A DNA stretch of 64,000 nt from Ferribacterium limneticum (GTDB lineage: Bacteria > Pseudomonadota > Gammaproteobacteria > Burkholderiales > Rhodocyclaceae). The stretch lies in assembly GCF_020510565.1 (NCBI RefSeq), contig NZ_CP075189.1:372001-436000 (forward strand), written 5' to 3'. A program made the position numbers and the translations under genes. The first letter of the stretch is position 1. Every line of letters starts with the position of its first letter. The notes under the pieces were generated by a model. The model was not told the origin of the DNA and made no database searches. It saw nothing but the letters and a program-made list of their open reading frames with translations. This document shows, piece by piece, positions 37,457 through 47,942 of this stretch.

Positions 37457-38158
37457 TCAGGGTTGATTGAGGTATTGCCGGAGCATGGCTAGCGACCGGC
37501 GGTAGCTGTGGGCGATCTGTGCCGCCTCGTAGCGATGTTCGGCGCCGACCGGGCAGGCCTGGCGGGCCAGGCAGCCTTCGGCGCAGCGGGATTCGGCCTG
37601 CAGGCGGAAGCCGCTGCAGACTTGCAGGCTGAACTGGCCGCCGGCCAGTGCATCGGCCGGGCAGGCCGTGATGCAAGGCGTCGACCGGCAGTCGAGGCAC
37701 GGGTTCCCACGGTCAACCGGAAAAAACGGCTGAAATTGAAAGTCGATGAGTACCGCCGCCCGGTAGGCGTACCAGCTACCCCACTCGGCGTCGATGCCGA
37801 CCATGAAGGGTGAGGCATGGTGCCAGCCGGCGAGCTTGCCGAGCGCCTGTAAACCGACCGGCTGCTGGCCCGGATAAAGGATGCGGTAGGCCGGGCTGGG
37901 CAGGTGTTCGACCAGCCAGGCTTCGACGGTCCGTACGGTGTAGTCGTCAATCGGGTGCTCGCTGACCATGCCGCTAGCCTGCACGCGTTCCCAGAGCCGC
38001 CGGCCGCCGTGGCCGAGCAGGATGAGCTGGCGGAAGCCGGTCGTATCACCCAGGGTTTTTCGCGTTTCCTCGGGTAGCCAGTCCAGATCGAAGACGAATT
38101 GCCGGTTGAGACCGGCCTCGGCCAGCGCTTCCCCCGGAAAAGGTGGGCGCTCACTCAT
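37457..38158 (-). CDS. 4Fe-4S cluster protein, QueG-like in its C-terminal half
   Basis: A 233-residue soluble protein with a ferredoxin-like Cys pattern CLDCRSTPCITACPADAL and a second set CAEGCLARQACPVG, so it probably binds one or two 4Fe-4S clusters. The cysteine region resembles epoxyqueuosine reductase, but it lacks the cobalamin-binding N domain and is much shorter. ATG at 38158 (MSERPPFPG) overlaps dacB by 8 bp. DNA at 37705-37741 is a copy of the dispersed element, read as FFPVDRGNP just before the first cysteine. Confidence 0.8.
   Translation of the reverse strand: MSERPPFPGEALAEAGLNRQFVFDLDWLPEETRKTLGDTTGFRQLILLGHGGRRLWERVQASGMVSEHPIDDYTVRTVEAWLVEHLPSPAYRILYPGQQPVGLQALGKLAGWHHASPFMVGIDAEWGSWYAYRAAVLIDFQFQPFFPVDRGNPCLDCRSTPCITACPADALAGGQFSLQVCSGFRLQAESRCAEGCLARQACPVGAEHRYEAAQIAHSYRRSLAMLRQYLNQP
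37705..37741 (-). repeat. 40-bp dispersed element, copy 8 (inside Fe-S protein gene)
   Basis: CCCACGGTCAACCGGAAAAA followed by ACGGCTGAAATTGAAAG. On the coding strand it is read as FQFQPFFPVDRG, directly ahead of the Fe-S cysteines. Confidence 0.85.
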
Positions 38159-39590
38159 TTTCAAGGACCGGCATTTTCTCGCCGACGCGGCGCTGGGCGA
38201 CCCAGACGAGCAGGGCGTCGATGGCCGCACTGCCGGCCTGGGCTCGCGGGTGATTGATCAGGAAGGTGACGGCATGGCGCCGGCCCTGGCCGTCGAGGGC
38301 ATAGCCGGCGGCGGTCTTGACGCCGTCGAGCGTGCCCGTCTTGATGTGGGCGCGGCCGGTGGCGTCGGAGCCGTTGAGGCGTTTCTTCATCGTGCCGTCG
38401 ATGCCGACGATGGGCATGCTAGCCACAAATTCCGGCATCACCGGGCTCTTCCAGGCGTCGAGCAGCAGGCGGTTGAGGCTGTCGGCGCTGATCCGCTCGA
38501 TGCGCGATAGGCCTGAACCGTTGTCGAGAACCAGTTCGCCAAAATGCAGGTTGCGTGCCGCCAGCCAGTCGGTGATGCGCTGGCGGGCGCGTTCGGCGGT
38601 GGCTGGCGCAGAATCGTTGCCGATGGTCAGGAAGACCTGGCGGGCCATGACGTTGTTGCTGAACTTGTTGATGTCGCGCACGGCATCGGCCAGCGGCGCC
38701 GATTCGTGCTGGGTGAGCAGTTTGGCGCCGACTGGCACGCTGCCGGGGCGGACCTGGCCGATCAAGGTGCCGCCGAGTTCCTTCCACAGGGCGCGGATCA
38801 GGCCGCTGGTCTGCGCGTCGGCCGGCAGGGGCGACAGGCTGAGTGGCTTTTCGCCACACAGCGCGGCGTAGCTGCCGGTGAACTCCAGCCGGTTGCCGTT
38901 GCTTTCGGGAATCAGCCGGATGCTGATCAGATCCTTCCAGTTGCTGCCGCAGGCGCCTTCGCCGGCGCGCAACTGGTTATCGACGCGCAGGCCCTCGCTC
39001 GGCGTTTCCATGAGCACCCGCGGCTTGCCGTTGTCCGGTTGCAGCGTGAGGCGCAGGGCGCGGAAATTGAGCAGAAAGCCGTCCGGTCCGACGTTGTAGG
39101 GCCGCATCGGCTTGTCGTCGAAGGCGCCGGGGTCGATGGCCGGGATGTTGAAGACGCTGCGGTCGAGGACGATGTCGCCATCGATCCGGCGAATGCCGCG
39201 GACCTGAATCTGGCGGAGCAGGGCGGTCAGGTGTTCGATGGCGAAGCGCGGGTCGCCGCTGCCGCGGATGTACAAATTTCCGCTCAAATTCCCGTCGACC
39301 GTAGCATTCTCGGTCCACGCCGTGGTTTTCCACGTGTAGGCCGGGCCGAGCAGGTCGAGGGCGGCGTAGGTGGTGACCAGCTTCATGACCGAAGCCGGGT
39401 TCATCGCGCGGCTGGCGTTGTGGGCAACCAGCGGCGCGCCGGTATCGACCGGGTGGACGACAACGGCAACGCTGGCGGCCGGAATCTGCGCCGCCTTCAG
39501 GGCCTGCAAAACACTTGGAGGCAGGCCATCGGCTAGCGTGGACAGACTGAAAGCCGAGCAGGCAAGTGCCGCGAAAATTCTAAGAATCAT
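38151..39590 (-). CDS. dacB: D-Ala-D-Ala carboxypeptidase/endopeptidase PBP4
   Basis: Periplasmic penicillin-binding protein 4, 479 residues, peptidoglycan DD-carboxypeptidase and endopeptidase. Signal peptide about 1-20. The three active-site motifs are visible: SVMK (S67-K70), SNN (in KFSNNVMARQVFL) and KTG (in HIKTGTLDG). The large insertion between SxxK and SxN is normal for class C PBP4. The Fe-S protein gene downstream overlaps by 8 bp. Upstream lies the divergent groESL promoter region. Confidence 0.95.
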   Translation of the reverse strand: MILRIFAALACSAFSLSTLADGLPPSVLQALKAAQIPAASVAVVVHPVDTGAPLVAHNASRAMNPASVMKLVTTYAALDLLGPAYTWKTTAWTENATVDGNLSGNLYIRGSGDPRFAIEHLTALLRQIQVRGIRRIDGDIVLDRSVFNIPAIDPGAFDDKPMRPYNVGPDGFLLNFRALRLTLQPDNGKPRVLMETPSEGLRVDNQLRAGEGACGSNWKDLISIRLIPESNGNRLEFTGSYAALCGEKPLSLSPLPADAQTSGLIRALWKELGGTLIGQVRPGSVPVGAKLLTQHESAPLADAVRDINKFSNNVMARQVFLTIGNDSAPATAERARQRITDWLAARNLHFGELVLDNGSGLSRIERISADSLNRLLLDAWKSPVMPEFVASMPIVGIDGTMKKRLNGSDATGRAHIKTGTLDGVKTAAGYALDGQGRRHAVTFLINHPRAQAGSAAIDALLVWVAQRRVGEKMPVLENE

Positions 39591-39730
39591 TGGGATTTGG
39601 CGACGAAATGGCGTAAGCGTTCATTTTAGCCGGCGCCGTACGCTGGGGGGTGGTTGATTGATTTTATTAATGTATTCATGCGCTTATCGTTTTTTTGCGG
39701 AATTTTTTTAGTTCATCTCTTTTGTCTGCC

Positions 39731-39786
39731 CTTGAAATACCGGTTCCTCGCCCCTATTATTAGCACTCACCGGAGACGAGTGCTAA
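39731..39786 (+). promoter_or_regulatory. Heat-shock promoter with perfect CIRCE operator
   Basis: CTTGAAA (39731-39737), 13 bases, then CCCCTATTA (39751-39759) match the sigma-32 consensus. Immediately downstream TTAGCACTC (39760-39768), 9 bases, and GAGTGCTAA (39778-39786) form a perfect CIRCE, the HrcA operator. groESL is therefore under both heat-shock sigma factor and HrcA repression. Confidence 0.93.
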
Positions 39787-39874
39787 TAACCCGCCCGCTC
39801 CGGTCCCGAATCCGCGCTTCGGTGCGGTCGGCCAATTTTCCGTGTGTTGCAATTCAATTTCAGGAGTCAGATTT

Positions 39875-40165
39875 ATGAATATCCGTCCTTTGCACGACCG
39901 AGTGATCGTCAAGCGCGTTGAAGCCGAGCGCACCACTGCATCCGGCATCGTCATTCCCGATTCCGCTGGTGAAAAGCCGGATCAGGGCGAAGTTCTGGCC
40001 GTCGGCCCGGGCAAGCGCGACGACAACGGCAAGCAGATCGCACTCGACGTCAAGGTTGGTGACCGCGTTCTGTTCGGCAAGTATGCCGGCCAAGGCGTCA
40101 AGGTTGATGGTCAGGAAGTCCTGGTCATGCGCGAAGAAGACATCATGGGCGTTCTGGTCGCTTAA
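39875..40165 (+). CDS. groES: Co-chaperonin GroES
   Basis: A 96-residue co-chaperonin that caps Gro[33 protein letters not shown] includes the mobile loop (about 16-35); [27 protein letters not shown] is the conserved C-terminal half. CAGGAG lies before the ATG. It is transcribed with groEL, 40 bp downstream, from the sigma-32/CIRCE promoter. Confidence 0.98.
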   Translation: MNIRPLHDRVIVKRVEAERTTASGIVIPDSAGEKPDQGEVLAVGPGKRDDNGKQIALDVKVGDRVLFGKYAGQGVKVDGQEVLVMREEDIMGVLVA

Positions 40166-40205
40166 GCGCCACGTCACTTAACCTAAAAAATTCAGGAGCT
40201 ATTAA

Positions 40206-41858
<1,653 letters not shown>

Positions 41859-41890
41859 TCCTCCGCCAAGCCAGCTTCACCGCTGTGAAG

Positions 41891-41915
41891 AGCCCCGCCT
41901 TGTGCGGGGCTTTTT
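41891..41915 (+). terminator. Rho-independent terminator of groESL
   Basis: AGCCCCGC and GCGGGGCT form an 8-bp stem with a 5-base loop followed by a T run. Confidence 0.93.
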
Positions 41916-41968
41916 GCTTTCCGGGCTTGGCTGGTGGCCGGAAATTGCTTTGATCTTTGTTATAAGTT

Positions 41969-41996
41969 TTGTAACTGTCTGTAAGTTAGCTGTAAG
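41969..41996 (+). promoter_or_regulatory. Direct-repeat operator upstream of DUF485-actP
   Basis: TTGTAAC, CTGTAAG and CTGTAAG repeat at about 10-11 bp; the last two are exact copies spaced 7-4-7. The pattern suits an OmpR-family response regulator dimer. The complement, CTTACAG-N4-CTTACAG, recurs upstream of the TctD-like regulator gene at 44369-44386. Confidence 0.65.
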
Positions 41997-42059
41997 ACGC
42001 TAAGCCTAAATTACGCTCCGCAGCAATGCCTCTACAAACAAAATCTGAGGAGCAAATCA

Positions 42060-42368
42060 ATGCAAGACGTACTTGATCGGGTGACAGCCAACCCGAAATT
42101 TCTGGAGTTTGTTGCCATGCGCAGCACTTACTCCATCATCATGGCTATTGTCAGTGCCGCCGCTTACTACGGCTTCATCCTGCTGGTCGCTTTCAACAAG
42201 GAATTCCTCGCCCAGAAAATCGGTGAGGGTTACACGATGAGTATCGGCGTGCCGATCGGCGTTGCCGTTATCGCCTTCACCATCGTCCTGACCTGGATCT
42301 ACGTTCGCCGCGCCAACACCGAGTTCGACGCGATCAACGAAGCCCTCATCAAGGAGGCACAGAAGTAA
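42060..42368 (+). CDS. DUF485 membrane protein (YjcH-like)
   Basis: A 102-residue inner-membrane protein with two helices ([22 protein letters not shown] and [20 protein letters not shown]). The block [18 protein letters not shown] matches DUF485, whose genes almost always precede the acetate permease gene actP. GAGGAGC lies before the ATG. The next gene starts 1 bp after its stop, so the two are translated together and the protein likely assists ActP. Confidence 0.94.
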   Translation: MQDVLDRVTANPKFLEFVAMRSTYSIIMAIVSAAAYYGFILLVAFNKEFLAQKIGEGYTMSIGVPIGVAVIAFTIVLTWIYVRRANTEFDAINEALIKEAQK

Positions 42369-42369
42369 G

Positions 42370-44049
42370 ATGAATAAATTCACTCAAATTCTCGCCGGCC
42401 TTCTGGCCCTGGCCGTTGCCGGTGGCGCCATCGCCGCCGGTGCCGACCTCGGCGAAACCCAAAAGCAGGCCACCAACTGGACGGCCATCGTCATGTTCGC
42501 CATCTTTGTCGGCGGCACGCTCTACATCACCAAGTGGGCTGCCTCCAAGACCAAGTCGGCAGCTGACTTCTACACCGGCGGTGGCGGTATCACCGGTTTC
42601 CAGAACGGCCTGGCGATCGCCGGCGACTACATGTCTGCCGCGTCCTTCCTGGGTATTTCCGGTCTCGTGTTCGCCAACGGCTTTGACGGCCTGATCTTCT
42701 CGATCGGCTGGCTGGTCGGCTGGCCGGTCATCACCTTCCTGATGGCTGAGCGTCTGCGCAACCTTGGCAAGTTCACGTTCGCTGACGTGGCTTCCTACCG
42801 TTTCGCCCAGACCCCGGTCCGCATCTTTGCTGCTTCGGCTTCCCTGGTTATCGTCGCCTTCTACATGATTGCGCAGATGGTCGGTGCCGGTCAGCTGATC
42901 AAGGTGCTCTTCGGCATGGAATACCTCTACGCTGAAATCCTGGTCGGTTCCGTCATGATGATGTACGTGCTGTTCGGCGGTATGACTGCAACCACCTGGG
43001 TGCAGATCATCAAGGCTTGTATGCTCCTCGGCGGTGCCACCTTCATGGCTGTCTCGGTTCTGCTGCAATTCGGCTTCTCGCCGGAAGCACTGTTCACCAA
43101 GGCTGTCGAAGTTCACTCCAAGCATGACGCACTGATGTCGCCGGGCGCCCTGATCAAGGATCCGGTCTCCGCGATCTCCGTCGGTATGGCCCTGATGTTC
43201 GGTACCGCTGGTCTGCCGCACATCCTGATGCGCTTCTTCACCGTGCCGAACGCCAAGGAAGCCCGCAAGTCGGTTGCCTGGGCAACCACCTGGATCGGTT
43301 ACTTCTACATCCTGACCTTCATCATCGGTTTCGGCGCTATCACCAACCTGATCCAGAATCCGGGCGACTTCTACGTCGGCGGCGAACTGGCCAAGGGTCT
43401 GAAGGGCGGCGGCAACATGGCTGCTGTGCATCTGGCCAAGGCTGTTGGTGGCGACCTGTTCCTCGGCTTCATCTCGGCCGTGGCCTTCGCAACCATCCTG
43501 GCTGTTGTGGCTGGTCTGACGCTGTCCGGTGCTTCTGCCGTGTCGCATGACCTGTACGCTTCCGTCTTCGCCAAGGGCTGCTCTTCCGAAGCCGAACTGC
43601 GCGTTTCCAAGATCACCACCGTTTGCCTCGGCGTTCTGGCTGTGGTTCTGGGTATCGCCTTCGAAAAGGAAAACGTTGCCTACATGGTGATGCTGGCCTT
43701 CGTTATCGCCTGCTCCTCCAACTTCCCGGTGCTCTTCATGTCCGTGTTGTGGAAGAACTGCACCACCCGTGGTGCTGTGGTCGGTGGCTTCGTCGGTCTG
43801 GCTTCTGCTGTGGTCCTGACCATCGGCTCGGCCAGCGTCTGGGAAGCCGTCATGCACAACCCGAAGGGCTCTGCCTGGTTCCCGTACAACTCTGCTGCCA
43901 TCTTCTCGATGTCTGCCGCGTTCTTCACGATCTGGCTGGTGTCCATTCTGGACAACTCCGCTCAGGCCCAAAAGGAACGTGCCCTGTATCCGTCGCAGCA
44001 ACTGCGTTCGGAAACCGGTCTGGGTGCTTCCGGCGCCAGCGGTCACTAA
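42370..44049 (+). CDS. actP: Cation/acetate symporter ActP
   Basis: Sodium:solute symporter family, 559 residues, about 13-14 helices with an N-terminal signal-like helix ([14 protein letters not shown]). Family segments are [53 protein letters not shown] residues, and [25 protein letters not shown]. It takes up acetate and similar short carboxylates. Its partner DUF485 gene is upstream, a terminator downstream, and the adjacent TctDE-like system probably regulates it. Confidence 0.95.
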   Translation: MNKFTQILAGLLALAVAGGAIAAGADLGETQKQATNWTAIVMFAIFVGGTLYITKWAASKTKSAADFYTGGGGITGFQNGLAIAGDYMSAASFLGISGLVFANGFDGLIFSIGWLVGWPVITFLMAERLRNLGKFTFADVASYRFAQTPVRIFAASASLVIVAFYMIAQMVGAGQLIKVLFGMEYLYAEILVGSVMMMYVLFGGMTATTWVQIIKACMLLGGATFMAVSVLLQFGFSPEALFTKAVEVHSKHDALMSPGALIKDPVSAISVGMALMFGTAGLPHILMRFFTVPNAKEARKSVAWATTWIGYFYILTFIIGFGAITNLIQNPGDFYVGGELAKGLKGGGNMAAVHLAKAVGGDLFLGFISAVAFATILAVVAGLTLSGASAVSHDLYASVFAKGCSSEAELRVSKITTVCLGVLAVVLGIAFEKENVAYMVMLAFVIACSSNFPVLFMSVLWKNCTTRGAVVGGFVGLASAVVLTIGSASVWEAVMHNPKGSAWFPYNSAAIFSMSAAFFTIWLVSILDNSAQAQKERALYPSQQLRSETGLGASGASGH

Positions 44050-44068
44050 TCAGACGAGTCATCGTCAG

Positions 44069-44101
44069 CAAAAAGCCCGGGCTTGCCCGGGCTTTTTTTT
44101 C
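44069..44101 (+). terminator. Rho-independent terminator of actP
   Basis: AAAAGCCCGGGC and GCCCGGGCTTTTTTTT form a strong stem with a long T run, followed at once by a dispersed element. Confidence 0.94.
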
Positions 44102-44103
44102 GT

Positions 44104-44138
44104 CTTCAATTTTGGGTGATTTTTCCGGTTGACCGTAG
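44104..44138 (+). repeat. 40-bp dispersed element, copy 9
   Basis: CTTCAATTTTGGGTGATTTT then TCCGGTTGACCGTAGCG, beginning two bases after the actP terminator. Confidence 0.9.
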
Positions 44139-44264
44139 CGAACGATAATTCGCGACCAGTCGAAGCCGCCATCGTGAAAACGCGGACGTGCTTGTGCACT
44201 GCGGAATTCGCAGGGCAGTTTATTTGATAGACTGTGAAGCTTGGGGCGAGGAAAAAAAACGGTA

Positions 44265-44320
44265 GGGGGCCGCCCAGTGCAGGTCGGGCAACCCCCTGAG
44301 TAGCGGTATGCACCGCGTAC
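44265..44320 (+). ncRNA. Candidate structured RNA (two adjacent hairpins)
   Basis: Hairpin 1 (44265-44296) nests GGGGG/CCCCC outside and GCCC/GGGC inside. Hairpin 2 (44300-44320) pairs GCGGT/ACCGC and GTA/TAC with one bulge. An A-rich single strand (44252-44259) comes before, and AAAAGGAG follows at 44333-44340 without a suitable start codon. It lies between actP and the two-component genes. It may be a small RNA or part of a leader; no known riboswitch class fits. Confidence 0.4.
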
Positions 44321-44368
44321 TCCAAAGACCATAAAAGGAGAACAGCCCGAACAGAATAATGCGACAGG

Positions 44369-44386
44369 CTTACAGAAATCTTACGT
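44369..44386 (-). promoter_or_regulatory. Operator upstream of the two-component genes
   Basis: CTTACAG, 4 bases, CTTACGT: the same 7-4-7 direct repeat as at the actP promoter, in opposite orientation. It ends 21 bp before the regulator start codon. Autoregulation by the encoded response regulator is the simplest reading. Confidence 0.6.
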
Positions 44387-44407
44387 CGGCATAGGCCCAA
44401 CAGAACC

Positions 44408-45079
44408 ATGCGCATCCTTATTGCTGAAGACGACACCATCATCGCTGATGGTCTTTCCCGCTCGCTACGTCAGGGCGGTTATGCCGTAGACTGGGCTCCC
44501 AATGGGTTGGAGGCAGATGCAGCTCTGCTCACGGTCTCCTATGACTTGCTCATTCTCGATCTCGGCTTGCCCAAGCTTTCCGGGCTCGACCTGCTCAAGC
44601 GAATTCGCTCGCGCAATTCCCAACTGCCGGTGCTGATCCTTACCGCCCTCGACGGTACGGGCGACCGCGTCAAGGGCCTCGATCTCGGCGCCGACGACTA
44701 CATGGTCAAACCCTTCGAGCTGCCTGAACTCGAGGCACGGGTCCGTGCCTTGACCCGTCGCTCGGCCGGAACGTCTCCGACCATCCAGTGCGGCGCGCTG
44801 ACCTACGATCAAGTCGGCCGGGTGGCCCAGATCAATGGTGAGGCGCTTGATCTTTCGGCCCGCGAAGTGGGGCTGCTCGAAGTCCTGCTCAGTCGCATGG
44901 GCCGCCTGGTCAGCAAGGATCAGTTGGTCGATCACCTTTGCGGCTGGGGCGAGGAAGTCAGTCACAACGCCATCGAGGTCTACGTCCATCGGCTGCGCAA
45001 GAAAATTGAAACCGGGGGCGTGAAGATCGCTACCGTGCGCGGCCTGGGTTACTGCCTTGAGCGACCCCAGAGCGAGTAG
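44408..45079 (+). CDS. OmpR-family response regulator, TctD/QseB-like
   Basis: A 223-residue regulator. Receiver domain (about 1-115) with D8-D9, phospho-acceptor D51 (LILDLGLP), and the VKPF lysine motif; C-terminal OmpR/PhoB winged helix (about 125-220) with ALDLSAREVGLLEVLLSRMGRLVSKDQL and VYVHRLRKKIETGGVKIATVRGLGYCL. No clear ribosome binding site precedes the ATG, so a short-leader mRNA is possible. The sensor gene starts 1 bp after its stop. It probably controls actP and itself through the shared CTTAC sites. Confidence 0.92.
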   Translation: MRILIAEDDTIIADGLSRSLRQGGYAVDWAPNGLEADAALLTVSYDLLILDLGLPKLSGLDLLKRIRSRNSQLPVLILTALDGTGDRVKGLDLGADDYMVKPFELPELEARVRALTRRSAGTSPTIQCGALTYDQVGRVAQINGEALDLSAREVGLLEVLLSRMGRLVSKDQLVDHLCGWGEEVSHNAIEVYVHRLRKKIETGGVKIATVRGLGYCLERPQSE

Positions 45080-45080
45080 C

Positions 45081-46562
45081 ATGCCCTCGCCGGGATCCGA
45101 AACCGAGCGCTCGCTGTTTGGCGAGATACTGGACTGGATGCTGGCACCCCTGCTCTTCGTCTGGCCGCTCAGCATTGCCTTCACCCATTACTTCGCCAAC
45201 AACGTCGCCAATTACCCCTACGACCAGGCGCTGCGCGAGCATGTCACGGCCATTGCGCGACAGGTAAAACTGGTCAACGGCAAACCCTTGCTATCCTTGC
45301 CGGCCTCGGCCCGGGCCATGTTGCGGGCCGACGAAACCGACAGCGTCTATTTTCATGTGCTGGCCGGTGGTGGAAAACTGCTGGCCGGTGACAAGGATTT
45401 GCCGGAGTCGACATCGGCACCGGATGACTCGATCGTGCCCGGCGAAGTCTATATGCGCGACGCCGATTTCAAGGGGCAGGAGTTGCGTATGGCCTACACC
45501 TACCTGGCTGAGCCGCAAATGGCCAAGGCACAGTGGGTGCTCATCGAGGTTGGCGAGACGACCGAGAAACGCAGCCAGCTCGCCAACAAGATCGTCGCCA
45601 GCGTCATCCTGCCGCAATTCATCATCATTCCGCTCGCCGTCATGCTCGTCTGGTTCGGCCTGTCGCGTGGCCTGCGACCGCTGACCCGCTTGCGCCAGAC
45701 GATCGAGGCGCGAGAGCCCGATGACCTTTCGCCGATTGCCACCCGGCGCGTACCCGAAGAGCTGGAACCGCTGGTCGAAGCCTTCAACGAAATGCTTGAG
45801 CGCATGAAGCGCAGCGTTTCGGCCCAGCAACGCTTCGTTGCCGATGCCGCCCACCAGATGCGCACGCCGCTCACCGGCCTCAAGACGCAAGCCCAGTTCG
45901 CCATCCGGGAAACCGATCCGGAGGCGCTGCGCCATGCCCTGCGCCAGATCGCCACCGGCGTGGACCGGGCTGGCCGCTTGATCAATCAGTTGTTGACGCT
46001 GGCCCGCACCGAAGGCGGCGAAGTAACCCAGCAAAAGCATGAGCCGCTCGACCTGGCAGAGTTGATCCGCGATGTCGTTACCGACTGGGTGCCGGTCGCT
46101 ATCGAAAAAAACATCGATCTCGGCTTTGAATCCGACAAACCCGCGATGATTGTCGGCAACTCATTCCTGTTGCAGGAACTCGCCAAGAACCTGCTCGACA
46201 ACGCCCTGCGCTACACCCCCAGCGGCGGACATGTCACCTGCCGCATTCTGGTCAATCAGGCGACCGTCCTGCTGGAGGTCGAGGACAACGGGGTCGGCAT
46301 CAGTGAAGAGCAGGCCGAACTCGTCTTCGAGCGCTTCTATCGAGTGGATGACGCCACTACTGAAGGCAGTGGCCTCGGCCTCGCCATCGTTCAGGAAATC
46401 GCCATGCAGCACGATTCGCGGGCCAGTCTGCGACCCAATCCCAACCGCCGTGGTGCCGTGGCGCGGGTGGCTTTCGCCGCCTGGCATCCGCCGGTTCCAC
46501 CAATGCCGCCGCCAGACGATTTTTCCGAGCTCTACCGCCAATCCCCGCCGATCGGTACCTGA
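45081..46562 (+). CDS. Sensor histidine kinase, TctE-like
   Basis: A 493-residue inner-membrane sensor. Helix 1 (WMLAPLLFVWPLSIAFTHYF), a periplasmic 2CSK_N-type domain (YPYDQALREHVTAIARQVKL), helix 2 (IVASVILPQFIIIPLAVMLVWFGL), HAMP, HisKA with H box FVADAAHQMRTPLTGL, and HATPase_c with NLLDNALRYTPSGG, VEDNGVGIS and GSGLGLAIV. The N domain is that of TctE-type carboxylate sensors. ATG at 45081 is preferred; a TTG at 45057 lies inside the regulator gene. Confidence 0.92.
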   Translation: MPSPGSETERSLFGEILDWMLAPLLFVWPLSIAFTHYFANNVANYPYDQALREHVTAIARQVKLVNGKPLLSLPASARAMLRADETDSVYFHVLAGGGKLLAGDKDLPESTSAPDDSIVPGEVYMRDADFKGQELRMAYTYLAEPQMAKAQWVLIEVGETTEKRSQLANKIVASVILPQFIIIPLAVMLVWFGLSRGLRPLTRLRQTIEAREPDDLSPIATRRVPEELEPLVEAFNEMLERMKRSVSAQQRFVADAAHQMRTPLTGLKTQAQFAIRETDPEALRHALRQIATGVDRAGRLINQLLTLARTEGGEVTQQKHEPLDLAELIRDVVTDWVPVAIEKNIDLGFESDKPAMIVGNSFLLQELAKNLLDNALRYTPSGGHVTCRILVNQATVLLEVEDNGVGISEEQAELVFERFYRVDDATTEGSGLGLAIVQEIAMQHDSRASLRPNPNRRGAVARVAFAAWHPPVPPMPPPDDFSELYRQSPPIGT

Positions 46563-46626
46563 GTCCTCAAAAACGCCTGTGCTGGTTGCGGAGGAGCGGT
46601 GACATCGCTATAATGCGCCCTCGTTT

Positions 46627-46702
46627 GGCCAATTAGCTCAGTTGGTAGAGCAGCGGATTGAAAATCCGCGTGTCCGTGGTTCGATTCCGCGATTGGCCAC
46701 CA
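46627..46702 (+). tRNA. tRNA-Phe (GAA)
   Basis: A 76-base cloverleaf with encoded CCA. The acceptor stem GGCCAAT pairs with ATTGGCC; the D arm is AGCTCAGTTGGTAGAGC; the anticodon loop TTGAAAA has GAA; the T arm holds GGTTCGATTCC. It closely resembles tRNA-Phe of other proteobacteria and is followed by a terminator. Confidence 0.97.
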
Positions 46703-46725
46703 AATTCATCCTTGGGTCTCAAGGA

Positions 46726-46757
46726 AAAAACGCCAACCCTCATCGGTTGGCGTTTTG
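46726..46757 (+). terminator. Rho-independent terminator of tRNA-Phe
   Basis: AAAACGCCAACC and GGTTGGCGTTTT form a stem with a short loop, 24 bp after the tRNA. Confidence 0.9.
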
Positions 46758-46865
46758 CATTGTGGAATGTGTTCATGCGCCGGTTATTATCGCGGTGCTG
46801 ACTTCTTTTTTCTCCCGTTTTTCAACCCGCATTCCATGCCATTTTTGGCGACTAGAGGAGGCCTC

Positions 46866-47048
46866 TTGGCCAAACCAAACTACCAGTTCGAAAAGCGCCA
46901 ACGAGATCTCGCCAAGAAAGCCAAGCAGGAGGAAAAACGTCGTCAGAAGCTGGCCGACAAGGCTGACAATGCTGCCGGCGAGGATGCGGCGTTGAGCCCG
47001 TCCGAGGCTGGCTTGTCGACTTCTGACAGTGAGCTTCCCCAGGTCTGA
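46866..47048 (+). CDS. Small basic coiled protein ([13 protein letters not shown] family)
   Basis: A 60-residue protein with a TTG start preceded by AGAGGAGG. It begins (M)[31 protein letters not shown], a highly charged helix seen in many proteobacterial small proteins of unknown role, and has an acidic Ser-rich tail. Longer frames with upstream ATGs lack the family start. It lies 7 bp before rsmJ and is probably co-transcribed. Confidence 0.75.
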   Translation: MAKPNYQFEKRQRDLAKKAKQEEKRRQKLADKADNAAGEDAALSPSEAGLSTSDSELPQV

Positions 47049-47055
47049 GGACAGC

Positions 47056-47829
47056 TTGAGTACGGCGGTAAACGTTCGCATCGAGGCGCTGGCACCGGAG
47101 TTTGTCGACCGGGTTGGCGCGCTGGCCGAGGCGCTGGGTTTGCCGCAGGCGGGGGAGGCTGAATTTGCCTTGCAACTGGGGGCCGATGGCCTGCAGTTGC
47201 AGGAGCTGGGGCCGGATGCGGCGGGCCCGGTGCGGGTCGATTTCCTCGAGGGGGCCGTGGCGCATCGTCGTCAGCATGGCGGTGGCAATGGCCAGATGAT
47301 CGCCAAGGCGGTCGGCATCCAGTCCGGGGTTCGGCCGATAGTTCTTGATGCGACGGCCGGTTTGGGGCGCGATGCCTTTCTGCTGGCCCAACTGGGTTGT
47401 TCTGTCACGCTGATCGAGCGCCATCCGCTGATCGGTGCCTTGCTGGCTGATGGTCTGGGGCGGGCGCTGGTCGATCCGGAAGTGGCGCCGATCATTGAGC
47501 GCATGGATTTGCGCCTCGGCAATGCCATCGAGCTGATCAGGGATTGGTCCGCTGAGCCGCCGCAGGTCATTTATCTCGATCCGATGTTTCCGCATCGCGA
47601 CAAGAGTTCGCTGGTCAAGAAAGAGATGCGCGTCTTTCGTCCGTTGGTCGGGGGCGACGACGATGCGGCGCAACTGCTGCAGGCGGCGCTCGGGCTGGCG
47701 ACACATCGCGTCGTCGTCAAGCGGCCGCGCAAGGCGCCGAGCGTTGATGGCCAGCCACCGGGCTATGTGCTGGAGGGAAAATCGAGCCGCTATGACATTT
47801 ATCCCAAGAAGGCCTTGAAGGTCAGGTAG
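47056..47829 (+). CDS. rsmJ: 16S rRNA (guanine1516-N2)-methyltransferase
   Basis: RsmJ (YhiQ family), 257 residues, SAM-dependent methylation of m2G1516 in 16S rRNA. Key segments are [17 protein letters not shown], the SAM motif [29 protein letters not shown], and the catalytic-site motif [20 protein letters not shown]. The TTG at 47056 has GAGGA five bases upstream; a GTG at 47029 inside the previous gene is less likely. Confidence 0.93.
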   Translation: MSTAVNVRIEALAPEFVDRVGALAEALGLPQAGEAEFALQLGADGLQLQELGPDAAGPVRVDFLEGAVAHRRQHGGGNGQMIAKAVGIQSGVRPIVLDATAGLGRDAFLLAQLGCSVTLIERHPLIGALLADGLGRALVDPEVAPIIERMDLRLGNAIELIRDWSAEPPQVIYLDPMFPHRDKSSLVKKEMRVFRPLVGGDDDAAQLLQAALGLATHRVVVKRPRKAPSVDGQPPGYVLEGKSSRYDIYPKKALKVR

Positions 47830-47942
47830 CGGCGGTTCGGCGATTTGTTTTGTCGCTGGCCAGGAGCCTCAAAAACTCGCTATATTGAAATCAGGTGGTA
47901 ACAGTTCATGGGCATACTGCGGGCTTTTGAGGAGGGGCGATC

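Noticed and set aside
37457-38158. Assignment of the Fe-S protein as QueG
   Set aside because: Too short and lacks the cobalamin-binding domain; only the cysteine region is similar.
39273-39313. Partial match to the element (GACCGTAGCATTC) in dacB
   Set aside because: Only the right end matches well; the left block is poor, and the coded residues fit PBP4.
44265-44320. Known riboswitch class (for example cyclic di-GMP) in the two-component leader
   Set aside because: The conserved loops of the known classes are not seen; kept only as an unassigned structured region.
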